The position numbers were made by a program, and so were the translations under genes. The notes beneath the pieces were generated by a model. That model was not told the origin of the DNA, did no database searches, and saw nothing but the letters and a program-made list of their open reading frames with translations. From AC-32 sp963821495 (lineage in GTDB: Bacteria > Actinomycetota > Thermoleophilia > Gaiellales > Gaiellaceae), in contig CAWGEA010000003.1 in assembly GCA_963821495.1 (NCBI GenBank), positions 1,922,001-1,986,000 on the forward strand: a stretch of 64,000 nt of DNA, in the 5' to 3' direction. This document shows positions 42,460 to 49,203 of the stretch, one piece after another (position 1 is the stretch's first letter; each line of letters begins with the position of its first letter).

Positions 42460-43047
42460 ATGTCGGATCGTGAGTTCAGACAAGTAACCGAGGAAGAAGG
42501 AAAGAAGGATCCCGTGTTCCGTGTCGCCGTCCGGCGCGTCGCCGCAGTCACCGCCCTCGTCGTTGGTGCGCTGCTGGTCGTCTCAGCGGGTCTCGGTGGC
42601 ACCGCCTCCGGTGGCCTGCGGGCGCAGAAGACCGCGCTCGCGCCGCTCAGCCCCGACGCCAGCCGGCTCACAATCGGCTTGCGGGTGACGCCACGCACGG
42701 CGACCCGCGGAAAGACCGTCACCTACCTGCTGCGAGTCTCCAACGTCGGCGATGCCCCGGCCAGGCTGGTGCGGGTCTGTGACCAGGTTCCGCTCAGGAT
42801 GATCCTCGTTAGCGCGCCTCCTGGGTTTGTAGGCATTCACCACCGCTTGGTCTGCAGGAGATTCGCTAGCCTGCCCATCGGCGGAACGGTGGTCTTCAAT
42901 TTCCGGATGAAAGTCTCACCGGCGGCCAGAGGTGGCGTGGTCATCAACACCGCCTACGCCAGGTGGCGAGGGGCAGTCAGCTTCATCTACGCCCAGGTGC
43001 CGCTCACGATCGGCGTGCTGAGTGGGTGCTCACGGTCGGCGTGCTGA
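42460..43047 (+). CDS. Membrane-anchored or secreted protein with a DUF11-like domain
   Basis: The 195-residue protein has an N-terminal hydrophobic helix (residues 29-46) after a charged cytosolic start. A beta-sandwich of the DUF11 type follows, with TPRTATRGKTVTYLLRVSNVGDAPARLVRVCDQVP and GGTVVFNFRMKV. Such modules occur in actinobacterial surface proteins. It is one of three exported products carried by the mobile element. Confidence 0.75.
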   Translation: MSDREFRQVTEEEGKKDPVFRVAVRRVAAVTALVVGALLVVSAGLGGTASGGLRAQKTALAPLSPDASRLTIGLRVTPRTATRGKTVTYLLRVSNVGDAPARLVRVCDQVPLRMILVSAPPGFVGIHHRLVCRRFASLPIGGTVVFNFRMKVSPAARGGVVINTAYARWRGAVSFIYAQVPLTIGVLSGCSRSAC

Positions 43048-43483
43048 GCATCACGCGCCTTCTCTGCTGAGAGCCGGTGATCCAGGCGCCGTCGGGATGC
43101 GAGACGGCGATGCGGATCAGCCGCCGGTGCTGATCGGAGGAGGTCTAGGTCGGATGCGCAGCGGAAACCTTTCGCGTCGCGGCAGGGGGTCTGACTGCGG
43201 CAGCCTCCTGGCAAGCGCGTTTTGGGGAATGAGCGCTCACACGAGCGCGCACACGACCTAGTCGAGTGAGCACTCGACCTGCAGCTTCTCAGCCGAACGT
43301 GCGCTTGTAGGCGAGCTCGAGCTTCTGCGCCTGCCGCCAGCGTCACCGCCCCCTTGCAGACCTCTTGGCCAGGCGTTCTAGGCGGGTCGCTCTCTGTGCT
43401 TCTCGCGGCTTTGACGTCTGTCGCCTTCGCCGCCGCTGCTGGTCCGGCACCATGAGTTCGTACACCAGGGAAAGGAGTCTGTG
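43048..43483. other. 436-bp gap with gene remnants and a hairpin
   Basis: A fragment at 43103-43128 repeats the end of the 71-residue gene. A perfect hairpin lies at 43261-43278. The last bases carry the AAAGGAG-type ribosome-binding site of the next gene. On the minus strand a short open stretch near 43289-43340 reads RQAQKLELAYKRTFG before a stop, possibly the tail of a lost gene. No intact gene is visible. Confidence 0.5.
43261..43278. other. Perfect inverted repeat GTCGAGTG-AG-CACTCGAC
   Basis: An 8+2+8 palindrome between the DUF11-like and YtfJ-like genes. It could be an operator or a bidirectional RNA hairpin; no T-run follows. Confidence 0.45.
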
Positions 43484-43852
43484 ATGGCCGTGGCTGAACA
43501 GGAGCGCTCGAACCTGGTAAGCGAACTACTAGAGCGGATTGGCGAGACCGTTGGACAACGGGCGCAGGTCTCGACGATCTTCGGCGAGCCCGTGGAGCGC
43601 GAGGGCGTGACCGTGATTCCGGTAGCCAAGGCACGCTTCGGGTTCGGTGGAGGAGGTGGCTCCGGAGCTCGCGAGGCCAACGAAGGCTCCGGCGGAGGTG
43701 GGGGCGGTGGTGTGGCCGTCACCCCAATCGGCTACATCGAGGTCCACGACCGCAGCGCCGCGTTCAAGCGAATCTCCACCCCGCTGGACTTTCTGGCGCT
43801 GGTCGCCGCCGCCTCGCTCGCCGCAGGCGCGGTCAAGCGGCTGCTGGACTGA
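43484..43852 (+). CDS. GerW/YtfJ family protein
   Basis: The 122-residue protein matches the YtfJ (GerW) family: an N-terminal helix, then TIFGEPVEREGVTVIPVAKARFGFGGGGGSG with the glycine-rich loop, VAVTPIGYIEV and a C-terminal LDFLALVAAASLAAGAVKRLL. The family is known from spore formers and is widespread in actinobacteria, with unclear function. ATG 43484 follows AAAGGAG well; GTG 43481 is an alternative. It is unusual as cargo of a mobile element. Confidence 0.85.
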   Translation: MAVAEQERSNLVSELLERIGETVGQRAQVSTIFGEPVEREGVTVIPVAKARFGFGGGGGSGAREANEGSGGGGGGGVAVTPIGYIEVHDRSAAFKRISTPLDFLALVAAASLAAGAVKRLLD

Positions 43853-43883
43853 GCCGCCGACTTCGCTCGCCTGCTTTGAGGCG

Positions 43884-43936
43884 GAGGGCCGGGCGGCGAG
43901 CCGAACGCCCAGGGGCGCTGCAACGCGACCCGGCCC
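43884..43936 (+). repeat. Structured repeat, copy 1
   Basis: The first 24 bases (starting GAGGGCCGGGCGGCGAG) are identical with copy 2 at 44707. GGGCCGGG (43886-43893) can pair with CCCGGCCC (43929-43936), enclosing a small CGG-CGAG-CCG hairpin and a GCG-CTGCAA-CGC hairpin. It lies 140 bp before the secreted Cys-repeat gene. Confidence 0.55.
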
Positions 43937-44075
43937 GGTGGAACCCGCGCCAGCCGCTCTGCTCCGTCGAGGTGGCCGAAAGCGGGCCATGCCTCGATCG
44001 AGTGATTCCCCTGCAAAGAGCAAGGATCGAGGGCTCGCGGCGTCTTCTAGAGGTGAAGACGAAAGGAGCCTCTCG

Positions 44076-44594
44076 ATGAGGAAACTCGCATACCTCGTCG
44101 CAGTTGCGGCCCTGGCGGTTCCCGCCTTCGCCGTCGCGGCGAGCCCCAGCCCGGCCGACAAGGCCGCGGCAGTCAAGCAGTGCACGACGGAGCGCACCGG
44201 AATGGGCGCACCGGCGTTCAAGCTGCTCTATGGAACGAACGCGAACAGGTCGAATGCCTTTGGCAAGTGCGTCTCGAAGCTCGCGACGCAAAACGCCAAG
44301 AACCGAGCGAACGCCGCGGCGTCCTGTCGCACCGAGCGCTCGGCCGACCCGGCCGCCTTCGCGACGAAGTACGGCGCGGGCAAGAAGCACGCGAACGCCT
44401 TCGGCAACTGCGTCTCGCAGACCGCGAAGGCTGCCGCGAAGGCTCAGCAAGAGGCCACGACCAACGCGGCCAAGGCGTGCTGGGCCGAGCGCAAGCCAGA
44501 CCCGGCGGCCTTCAAGGCCAAGTATGGGACGAACGCGAACAAGTCCAACGCATTCGGTAAGTGCGTCTCCGGAAAGGTCAAGCACACTCCCTGA
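44076..44594 (+). CDS. Secreted protein with three Cys-containing YGTNANKSNAFGKC-type repeats
   Basis: The 172-residue protein has a clear signal peptide (MRKLAYLVAVAALAVPAFAVAA). Three repeats of about 45 residues follow, each with an early cysteine (xCxxER), DPAAFxxKYG and a late cysteine in NAFGKCVS. The six cysteines could form one disulfide per repeat. Between repeats are alanine/lysine-rich helices. AAAGGAG at 44063-44069 precedes ATG 44076. The family is not recognised beyond being a small secreted actinobacterial type. A strong hairpin follows the gene. Confidence 0.8.
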   Translation: MRKLAYLVAVAALAVPAFAVAASPSPADKAAAVKQCTTERTGMGAPAFKLLYGTNANRSNAFGKCVSKLATQNAKNRANAAASCRTERSADPAAFATKYGAGKKHANAFGNCVSQTAKAAAKAQQEATTNAAKACWAERKPDPAAFKAKYGTNANKSNAFGKCVSGKVKHTP

Positions 44595-44609
44595 TGGCGC
44601 ATAACGGTG

Positions 44610-44635
44610 GGGCGGAGTGCGTGAACTCCGCCCCG
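44610..44635 (+). terminator. Terminator-like hairpin after the Cys-repeat gene
   Basis: GGGGCGGAGT (44610-44619) pairs perfectly with ACTCCGCCCC (44626-44635) around the loop GCGTGA, followed by GTCGTTTCT. The short T-run is weak. Confidence 0.65.
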
Positions 44636-44706
44636 TCGTTTCTGAAGTCTGCCGTCTAGAGCCGCTCGATCCGGCGGCACCCGTACCAGTCGCTCGAGGC
44701 GCGATC

Positions 44707-44767
44707 GAGGGCCGGGCGGCGAGCCGAACGTCCTCGCGCGCCGAGGCGCTGCAGCGAAACCCGGCCC
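44707..44767 (+). repeat. Structured repeat, copy 2
   Basis: It shares the 24-base opening with copy 1 and keeps the outer stem GGGCCGGG (44709-44716) / CCCGGCCC (44760-44767). The interior differs in length but still pairs (GCGCC-GAG-GGCGC). Variation inside with a conserved outer stem suggests a folded RNA or a mobile palindromic repeat. It lies 182 bp before the beta-propeller gene. Confidence 0.55.
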
Positions 44768-44948
44768 CGCGCCGAAGCTACGTCAGTGCCTCTCGTCTGT
44801 CGATCACCCGGCCCTTGAATCTTGTGCCGCTTAGTACGAAGCTAGAGCGGCTAATTCACCGAGGAGGCAGGCTGCCGCCTCGGTAACGAAAGGCCAGGCG
44901 TTGCGGCAAGGCGGCGGCATCGGCTCCCTCACAACCAAGGGAGGGGAG

Positions 44949-45905
44949 ATGCGACGGCTATGCATCCTGCTGATCGGGCTGCTGGCTCTGGCCGCCATCG
45001 CAGCTATCAGCGCCGGCCCCGTATCGGCTAGGCCGCGCGCCACGAACGGGAAGATCCTGATCAACCGCGCCGACAACACAGCGACCGGCACGGAGCAGAC
45101 CTTTACCGTCGATCCAGATGGAACGGACTTCAACTTGCTCGCCGACAACTCCGAGGCGGGCCAGTGGTCGTGGGACGGGACGAGGATCGCGATGTTCGAG
45201 GGCGTCCTCGATTTCAACAGTGGGGTCTCCACCTCGCTCAATCTCGACATTCAGTATCCGGACATGTTTCTCGGCTGCGCCCAGTGGTCACCGGACGACG
45301 CCCGGCTCGCCTGCGAGGGGTTCGGGCTCACCGACCCGAGCCTGAACGGCATCTACACCGTCCGCTCCTCGGACGGCGGTGATCTGCAGCGGGTTACATC
45401 CAACCCAGGCGGCGACGACTGCCCGAGTGATTACTCGCCCTACGGCAACCGGATCGTCTTCACTCGCGCGAACGAGACGACGTACGAGCTCGACACCGTC
45501 AGGCCCGACGGCACTGGCCTGCGCCGGATCTCGCCAGAGGGGCTCAACTTCAACTTCTGCAACGGCAGCTGGTCGCCGCAGGGGAACGAGATCCTGCTCT
45601 CGGCCCACCAGCCGAACTTCGACTACCACAGCTCGATGTGGCTGCTGCACGCAAACGGCACGGGGTTGCGCCGGATCCCAGCCCCCGACTGCGGTGGCCT
45701 GAACGCCGACCCGGAGGGCGTGGGCTGCTTCAATCCGAGCTGGTCACCCGACGGCAAGAAGATCGTCTTCGGCCGCCAGGTCGACAGCCAGAACAGGGAC
45801 ATCTACACCATCAACGCCGACGGGAGCGGGCTCTTCCGGGTCACGAACACTCCCGACATCGAGGAGTTCAGCGCGGAGTGGGGTATCCACCCGCTCACGC
45901 CGTAA
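44949..45905 (+). CDS. Secreted TolB/PD40-type beta-propeller protein
   Basis: The 318-residue protein has a signal peptide (RRLCILLIGLLALAAIAAISAG). Repeated WD40-like PD40 blades follow: GQWSWDGTRIAMF, AQWSPDDARLAC, GSWSPQGNEILLS and PSWSPDGKKIVFGRQ, with interleaved IYTVRSSDGGDLQRVTSN-type strands. This is the TolB-like propeller found in many exported actinobacterial proteins and probably mediates protein or glycan contacts. ATG 44949 sits right after a G-rich ribosome-binding site. Confidence 0.85.
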   Translation: MRRLCILLIGLLALAAIAAISAGPVSARPRATNGKILINRADNTATGTEQTFTVDPDGTDFNLLADNSEAGQWSWDGTRIAMFEGVLDFNSGVSTSLNLDIQYPDMFLGCAQWSPDDARLACEGFGLTDPSLNGIYTVRSSDGGDLQRVTSNPGGDDCPSDYSPYGNRIVFTRANETTYELDTVRPDGTGLRRISPEGLNFNFCNGSWSPQGNEILLSAHQPNFDYHSSMWLLHANGTGLRRIPAPDCGGLNADPEGVGCFNPSWSPDGKKIVFGRQVDSQNRDIYTINADGSGLFRVTNTPDIEEFSAEWGIHPLTP

Positions 45906-45968
45906 GAGAGCAGCGTCAACGAGTCGTCGGCGGCGGGCTTCGCGGCTCGCCGCCGCTCGTCTTCGGCC

Positions 45969-46292
45969 CTAGGTGAGCGTGTTGCGGGAGAACCGCGGCC
46001 TAGGCGCGAGTGTGTCTCGCGAAAACCTACGTCGGGGTGGAAGAGCGCGATCTGACGTCGCACCCCCTTCCGTCCCGTGCTGCGCTCCATGACAACGAGA
46101 ACAGAGCGTGACGAGGTTGTTGAGGTCGTATTCCGATCCGCCATTCGCAAGGCTGATGATGTGGTGGACGCCCAAGTGTGTTGTTGCTCCACATAGCCGG
46201 CAACATCCGTCTCTGCGCCTCGCCGCAGCTCGTGCTCGCTTCCAGCGAGCGCCATCACGTATCCGTCGTGATCTAGCCGTTGTCGTCGTCAC
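45969..46292 (-). CDS. HNH endonuclease
   Basis: The 107-residue protein has the HNH core with zinc cysteines: CRLCGATTHLGVHHIISLANGGSEYDLNNLVTLCSRCH. The two CxxC pairs, the HH and the Asn-Asn are all present. GTG 46292 is chosen because the longer frame (to 46562) would overlap the likely plus-strand gene at 46380. In phages and satellites, small HNH proteins assist DNA packaging beside terminase; a terminase-like gene is 300 bp away. Confidence 0.75.
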   Translation of the reverse strand: MTTTTARSRRIRDGARWKRARAAARRRDGCCRLCGATTHLGVHHIISLANGGSEYDLNNLVTLCSRCHGAQHGTEGGATSDRALPPRRRFSRDTLAPRPRFSRNTLT

Positions 46293-46379
46293 GCTGCCTG
46301 CCGAGCTGTGCCTCCCCGCATTCCTGGGCGAGCTCCATCGGTGCTTGAGCAAGTCGTCGTCGCACGTGATACTCGACAC

Positions 46380-46565
46380 ATGGCCAACATTCGCGAACGA
46401 TTTCGATCGTGGCGGCGGCGCAGGTTGGGCAAAGGCGGCTCGGATCCCAACGAAGACTGGAAGAAGGTCGGCGAGGCCCACTGGCCATCTGAGGGGCTCG
46501 GGCATGGCTCGAGCGTGCCCCCAAACTACGTCCCTCCCGAGTCGGAAGGCCGCCCGCCCCACTAG
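46380..46565 (+). CDS. Small basic hypothetical protein of 61 residues
   Basis: The protein starts MANIRERFRSWRRRRLGKGG and ends SVPPNYVPPESEGRPPH. The proline-rich tail with a P-x-E/D-EGRPxH ending looks like that of small conserved actinobacterial proteins of unknown function. It lies between two minus-strand genes without overlap if the HNH start at 46292 is right. Confidence 0.5.
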   Translation: MANIRERFRSWRRRRLGKGGSDPNEDWKKVGEAHWPSEGLGHGSSVPPNYVPPESEGRPPH

Positions 46566-46583
46566 CGTACGTAAGCGTTCTGG

Positions 46584-46997
46584 TCATTCCGCCACGACCC
46601 TCAGATGGCGGTAGCGATCGGCGCTCGGCCCCGACTCGGGCTCGGGAACCTCGACCACCAGGCGCAGCCGCAGCAGCGCGGCCGGCGTCAGGCCGAGCTC
46701 GCTCATCAGCTTGAGCGTCGAGGCGTGCTCGGGCTTCGAGACGGCCAGGCGCACGTAGGCGGCGATGATCGTCGGCTCGATGCGCTGCTCGTGCCACCAG
46801 GCGGCGACCGGCAGGCGCCAGAGACGGCGCCACAGCGCCGACTCAGCGGCGCTCGGCTTTCCGTTCGGCCACTTCGGGGCGACCTTCGAACAGCCGTCGG
46901 CGGGCAGGACAGTCCATTCGTCGGGCCGATTGCGCCTGCGTAGCTGCTCAGCGGGCTTACGTGACGCCGTCGCTAGCCGCGACAAAGGGGGACTCAT
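46584..46997 (-). CDS. Phage terminase small subunit-like protein
   Basis: The 137-residue protein contains EWTVLPADGCSKVAPKWP, ESALWRRLWRLPVAAWWHEQ and TIIAAYVRLAV, the layout of the small-subunit-type proteins of actinophages that recognise packaging sites. It ends with a helical LMSELGLTPAALLRLRLVVE. No large terminase subunit is seen in the element, so packaging would need a helper phage. ATG 46997 is inferred; the frame runs further upstream. Confidence 0.6.
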   Translation of the reverse strand: MSPPLSRLATASRKPAEQLRRRNRPDEWTVLPADGCSKVAPKWPNGKPSAAESALWRRLWRLPVAAWWHEQRIEPTIIAAYVRLAVSKPEHASTLKLMSELGLTPAALLRLRLVVEVPEPESGPSADRYRHLRVVAE

Positions 46998-47052
46998 GAG
47001 CGGTCGGAGGGTGGCTCTATCCACGGCGACGCAGAGGCCATAGGATCGGCTC

Positions 47053-47466
47053 GTGCCGACTAGTACGGCCGATGAGCTGAAGAAGGTCTCCCTCTTCAGC
47101 GGCCTCAGCCAACGACAGCTGAGGCGGCTCGCGCGTCTCTGCAAGGTGCGTGAGTTCGATCCTGGACAGTCAGTGGTCAACCAGGGCCACATGAGTGGGA
47201 TCTGCTTCTTCGTCATTGCCGAGGGAGAGGCATCAACCAGCATCGATGGCAAGGAAGTCGGGACGCTGAGTCCGGGCGACCACTTTGGCGAGCTATCGCT
47301 AATCAGCGGGCAGCCCCGTGGCGCGACGGTGACGGCGAAGGTGCCGATGCGCTGCCTCGTTATGACCTCATGGGACTTCAAGAACTTCGTCAAAGACAAC
47401 CCCGACGTCTCCTGGAAGCTGCTCGGTTACCTGGCTGAGCTCGTCGCCCGAGAGCGGAACAGATAG
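47053..47466 (+). CDS. Cyclic nucleotide-binding domain protein (no effector domain)
   Basis: The 137-residue protein is a single cNMP-binding beta-barrel with the phosphate-binding cassette GDHFGELSLISGQPRGATVTA, including the key Glu and Arg. Nothing follows that could be a HTH or channel domain. It starts LKKVSLFSGLSQRQLRRL, typical of Crp-type domains. It may sense cAMP or act as a partner protein. GTG 47053 is the start. A hairpin follows the stop. Confidence 0.85.
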   Translation: MPTSTADELKKVSLFSGLSQRQLRRLARLCKVREFDPGQSVVNQGHMSGICFFVIAEGEASTSIDGKEVGTLSPGDHFGELSLISGQPRGATVTAKVPMRCLVMTSWDFKNFVKDNPDVSWKLLGYLAELVARERNR

Positions 47467-47470
47467 CCAG

Positions 47471-47490
47471 GGCCTCCTTTGTTGGAGGCC
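47471..47490 (+). terminator. Hairpin after the cNMP-binding gene
   Basis: GGCCTCC (47471-47477) pairs with GGAGGCC (47484-47490) around TTTGTT, just 5 bases after the stop. There is no clear T-run, so this is a possible terminator. Confidence 0.5.
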
Positions 47491-47533
47491 GTACACATTC
47501 CGAAAAGGGTCGCGAGGCAGGGTCGGAGCGGGG

Positions 47534-48049
47534 TCACGCTGCCGGCTGCCCGGCATCCTCGACCGTCAGCCGCTCGACGTCAGCGAGCGTGACGTCCCGC
47601 CTCGGGAACTCGAACAGCTGCGGGTTCGCCCGCACGGCCGGGTCGGCAATGTCGTACACGCGCCCCCGCCTGATCCCCGCCCCGAAGGGTGCCGGCGGGA
47701 CTCCGCCTCGAGCGCCCGGACTCCCCGGCGCGAACGGGATCGGCGTGAAGGTGTCGGCGATCGCAATGACCTGGCGATGCGGCGGTGGCGTCACGCCCTG
47801 CCCGATCCTGAACCGCTCGTCACGGTGCACGGGCGGGTCGAGAGGGATCTCGTCTGCCGCGATCTTCGCCAGCTCGTGTGGCAGGAGATCGCCCTCGGCA
47901 AAGACGCCCCAGTGCCGCTCGACAACCTCATCGTTGCCGCGGCGCTTCTCGCCTGCACGGATGGTCACGTGCTCCCCGATGAACGTCTCCTTGGCGGTGA
48001 CGACCACGCAGTCTCGGAAGGGGTTTGTGTGCCTCTTGAGCTTGGGCAT
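47534..48049 (-). CDS. Hypothetical protein of 171 residues
   Basis: The protein starts MPKLKRHTNPFRDCVVVTAKETFIG and contains VVERHWGVFAEGDLLPHELA and a proline- and glycine-rich middle. It looks soluble and mostly beta-structured. It is third in a three-gene minus-strand operon with 1-base overlap (TGATG). The family is not recognised; a phage-derived structural or regulatory protein is possible. Confidence 0.6.
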   Translation of the reverse strand: MPKLKRHTNPFRDCVVVTAKETFIGEHVTIRAGEKRRGNDEVVERHWGVFAEGDLLPHELAKIAADEIPLDPPVHRDERFRIGQGVTPPPHRQVIAIADTFTPIPFAPGSPGARGGVPPAPFGAGIRRGRVYDIADPAVRANPQLFEFPRRDVTLADVERLTVEDAGQPAA

Positions 48050-48363
48050 CAGCGTCTAAGCCTCCAGGGTTCGGGTTCTCGTAGTTGCCAGGACGGCCTC
48101 GCGCTCGTGGTGCGCGTCTTCGCCGGCACACGCGCCGTCGTCCCCGCCCAACCGAACGAGGTCTCGCCTCCGATGCGCTCGATCGTCGTTCGCCTGCTGC
48201 TGCTCGAGCGCGACCGCTCGGGCGGGATCTCGAGGCCGAGCGGCAGGGGTGGCTGCCAACTGCCGTCAGCCTGCTTGTAGTAGAGGCGCGCCTCGCAGCT
48301 GATGCCATCCGAGGATTCCCAGAACGTCGAGAGGACGTTCCCCTCGAGGCGGACGTCCATCAC
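48049..48363 (-). CDS. Hypothetical small protein of 104 residues
   Basis: The frame begins GTG 48363 (MMDVRLEGNVLSTFWESSDG) in a GTGA overlap with the ribbon-helix-helix gene and ends one base into the next gene, which supports the call. The first half is beta-rich (ISCEARLYYKQADGSWQ); the second half is serine/arginine-rich and may be disordered. No known family. Confidence 0.5.
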   Translation of the reverse strand: MMDVRLEGNVLSTFWESSDGISCEARLYYKQADGSWQPPLPLGLEIPPERSRSSSSRRTTIERIGGETSFGWAGTTARVPAKTRTTSARPSWQLREPEPWRLRR

Positions 48364-48641
48364 GACTCCCGACGAGCGGCCGCGGGCGTCGCGCCGTCCG
48401 CCCCGGCAGACCCCGCGAGGTCATGGCTTCCCGCGGTGCCTGCCGGGGCTCGAGAGGAGGCGGAGAAGTCTTCGCCGCCGACCGCGCTCGCCGCATCGGC
48501 GCGGTCGGCGGTTGCTACATGCTGGCGGAGTGAGCGCCTGATTTCGGCCGAGACGGTGCGATCGGCCTCACGCGCGAGCTGCGCGACCGCCGCGGCAAGT
48601 TCAGGCGGCACCTTGACTCCGATGTGGACGAGTCGGTTCAC
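48360..48641 (-). CDS. Ribbon-helix-helix-like DNA-binding protein
   Basis: The 93-residue protein starts MNRLVHIGVKVPPELAAAVAQLAREADRTVSAEIRRSLRQHV, the strand-helix-helix pattern of CopG/Arc-type regulators. The last 45 residues are alanine/serine-rich and disordered-looking. It heads the three-gene operon close to the right end of the element, so it may control the operon or excision. Confidence 0.7.
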   Translation of the reverse strand: MNRLVHIGVKVPPELAAAVAQLAREADRTVSAEIRRSLRQHVATADRADAASAVGGEDFSASSRAPAGTAGSHDLAGSAGADGATPAAARRES

Positions 48642-48858
48642 GAGGTTGCACTAGGTTCTTCGGCTAGCGCGATGCGGACTCGCGGCCGGCGTAATGTCGG
48701 GGGTCGTGCCACCCAAACCGGTACCGGCGAACCGGGCCGCGATCTGCCCCTCTGCGGCTGGACGACCTACCCACGCCCGCAGGCGGTGGCACATCTCGAG
48801 CGTGTTCCAGGTTGCTCGCCAGATCGGCAGCGGCCTCGAGGGGTAGGTCGGTCGCGGG

Positions 48859-48878
48859 GTGCCCAATCCGTGCCCAAA
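48859..48878 (+). repeat. Right arm-type repeat pair
   Basis: GTGCCCAAT and GTGCCCAAA stand 11 bases apart, 120 bp inside the right attachment core, in the same orientation and spacing as the left pair at 38481-38500. Confidence 0.6.
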
Positions 48879-48997
48879 CGCCCGAATCGGGGGTCGTGGA
48901 GCGGTGCGGGTCGAGCCGGCGCGAAGTGACTGGAATCCCGCCGCCGAAGCCACTTCCGACCACTTCGCCGGACCTCCCGCCACTCGCACTGAGAAGC

Positions 48998-49040
48998 CTG
49001 GGGGACTAGAGGTCCCGAGTTCAAATCTCGGCGCCCCGAT
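48998..49040 (+). repeat. Right attachment site (43-bp direct repeat)
   Basis: This copy is the displaced 3' end of the original tRNA-Pro gene, identical over 43 bp to 38419-38461. Upstream of it there is no acceptor or D-arm, so it is only a tRNA fragment. Confidence 0.93.
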
Positions 49041-49044
49041 GAAG

Positions 49045-49067
49045 AAAGCCCCGGAGACCGGGGCTTT
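49045..49067 (+). terminator. Original tRNA-Pro terminator, now separated from its gene
   Basis: AAAGCCCCGG (49045-49054) pairs perfectly with CCGGGGCTTT (49058-49067) around AGA. It starts 4 bp after the tRNA fragment, where a tRNA terminator would lie, but the working tRNA gene now ends 10.6 kb to the left. Confidence 0.75.
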
Positions 49068-49203
49068 CGCTACTCGGCTGGGGAGGCAGTGTTTCACGCG
49101 GCGCCAGTCGGGGGCACTGCAGTAGTTGCGGCAGGGGTCTCACTGCGGCACTTCGCGCGCTTGGTGGGGGACCGAGCGCGAGTGGGCGCCTGCCGCTACC
49201 TCC

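Larger units (their letters stand above)
44595..44948. other. 354-bp gap with terminator, structured repeat copy 2 and a long hairpin
   Basis: It contains a terminator-like hairpin at 44610-44635, the second structured repeat (44707-44767) and a hairpin at 44859-44883 (CCGAGG-A-GGCA/TGCC-G-CCTCGG). This looks like a folded leader of the beta-propeller gene at 44949. No gene was found. Confidence 0.5.
38419..49040. mobile_element. Integrated element in tRNA-Pro(GGG), about 10.6 kb
   Basis: The boundaries are a perfect 43-bp direct repeat of the 3' tRNA-Pro sequence. The integrase gene ends just inside the left boundary. Six minus-strand genes (38496-41833) form an integration/replication module coupled by overlaps: HTH, zinc-ribbon-like, ATPase, 58-residue protein, excisionase, integrase. 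The rest is a mixture of small phage-like genes and secreted-protein cargo. No capsid, tail, relaxase or FtsK/TraB gene is seen, so it is either a satellite or a decayed element. Two core genes carry frameshifts. Confidence 0.9.
48642..49203. other. Right end of the element and chromosomal junction; no gene
   Basis: The left part is element DNA with the arm-type repeat pair (48859-48878), then the right attachment core (48998-49040). A perfect hairpin follows in the chromosome (49045-49067), and after it nothing recognisable up to the end of the amidohydrolase gene. Confidence 0.7.

Noticed and set aside
43285..43340. Minus-strand tail of a gene (RQAQKLELAYKRTFG before a stop)
   Set aside because: The frame is closed by a stop after only 15 codons upstream; it may be a remnant but cannot be called a gene.
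45969..46562. Longer HNH protein starting at 46562
   Set aside because: The extra 90 residues have no features and overlap a likely plus-strand small gene; GTG 46292 gives a compact HNH protein.
48998..49040. Second tRNA-Pro gene
   Set aside because: Only the 3' part is present; the acceptor 5' strand and D arm are missing, so it is an attachment-site fragment.
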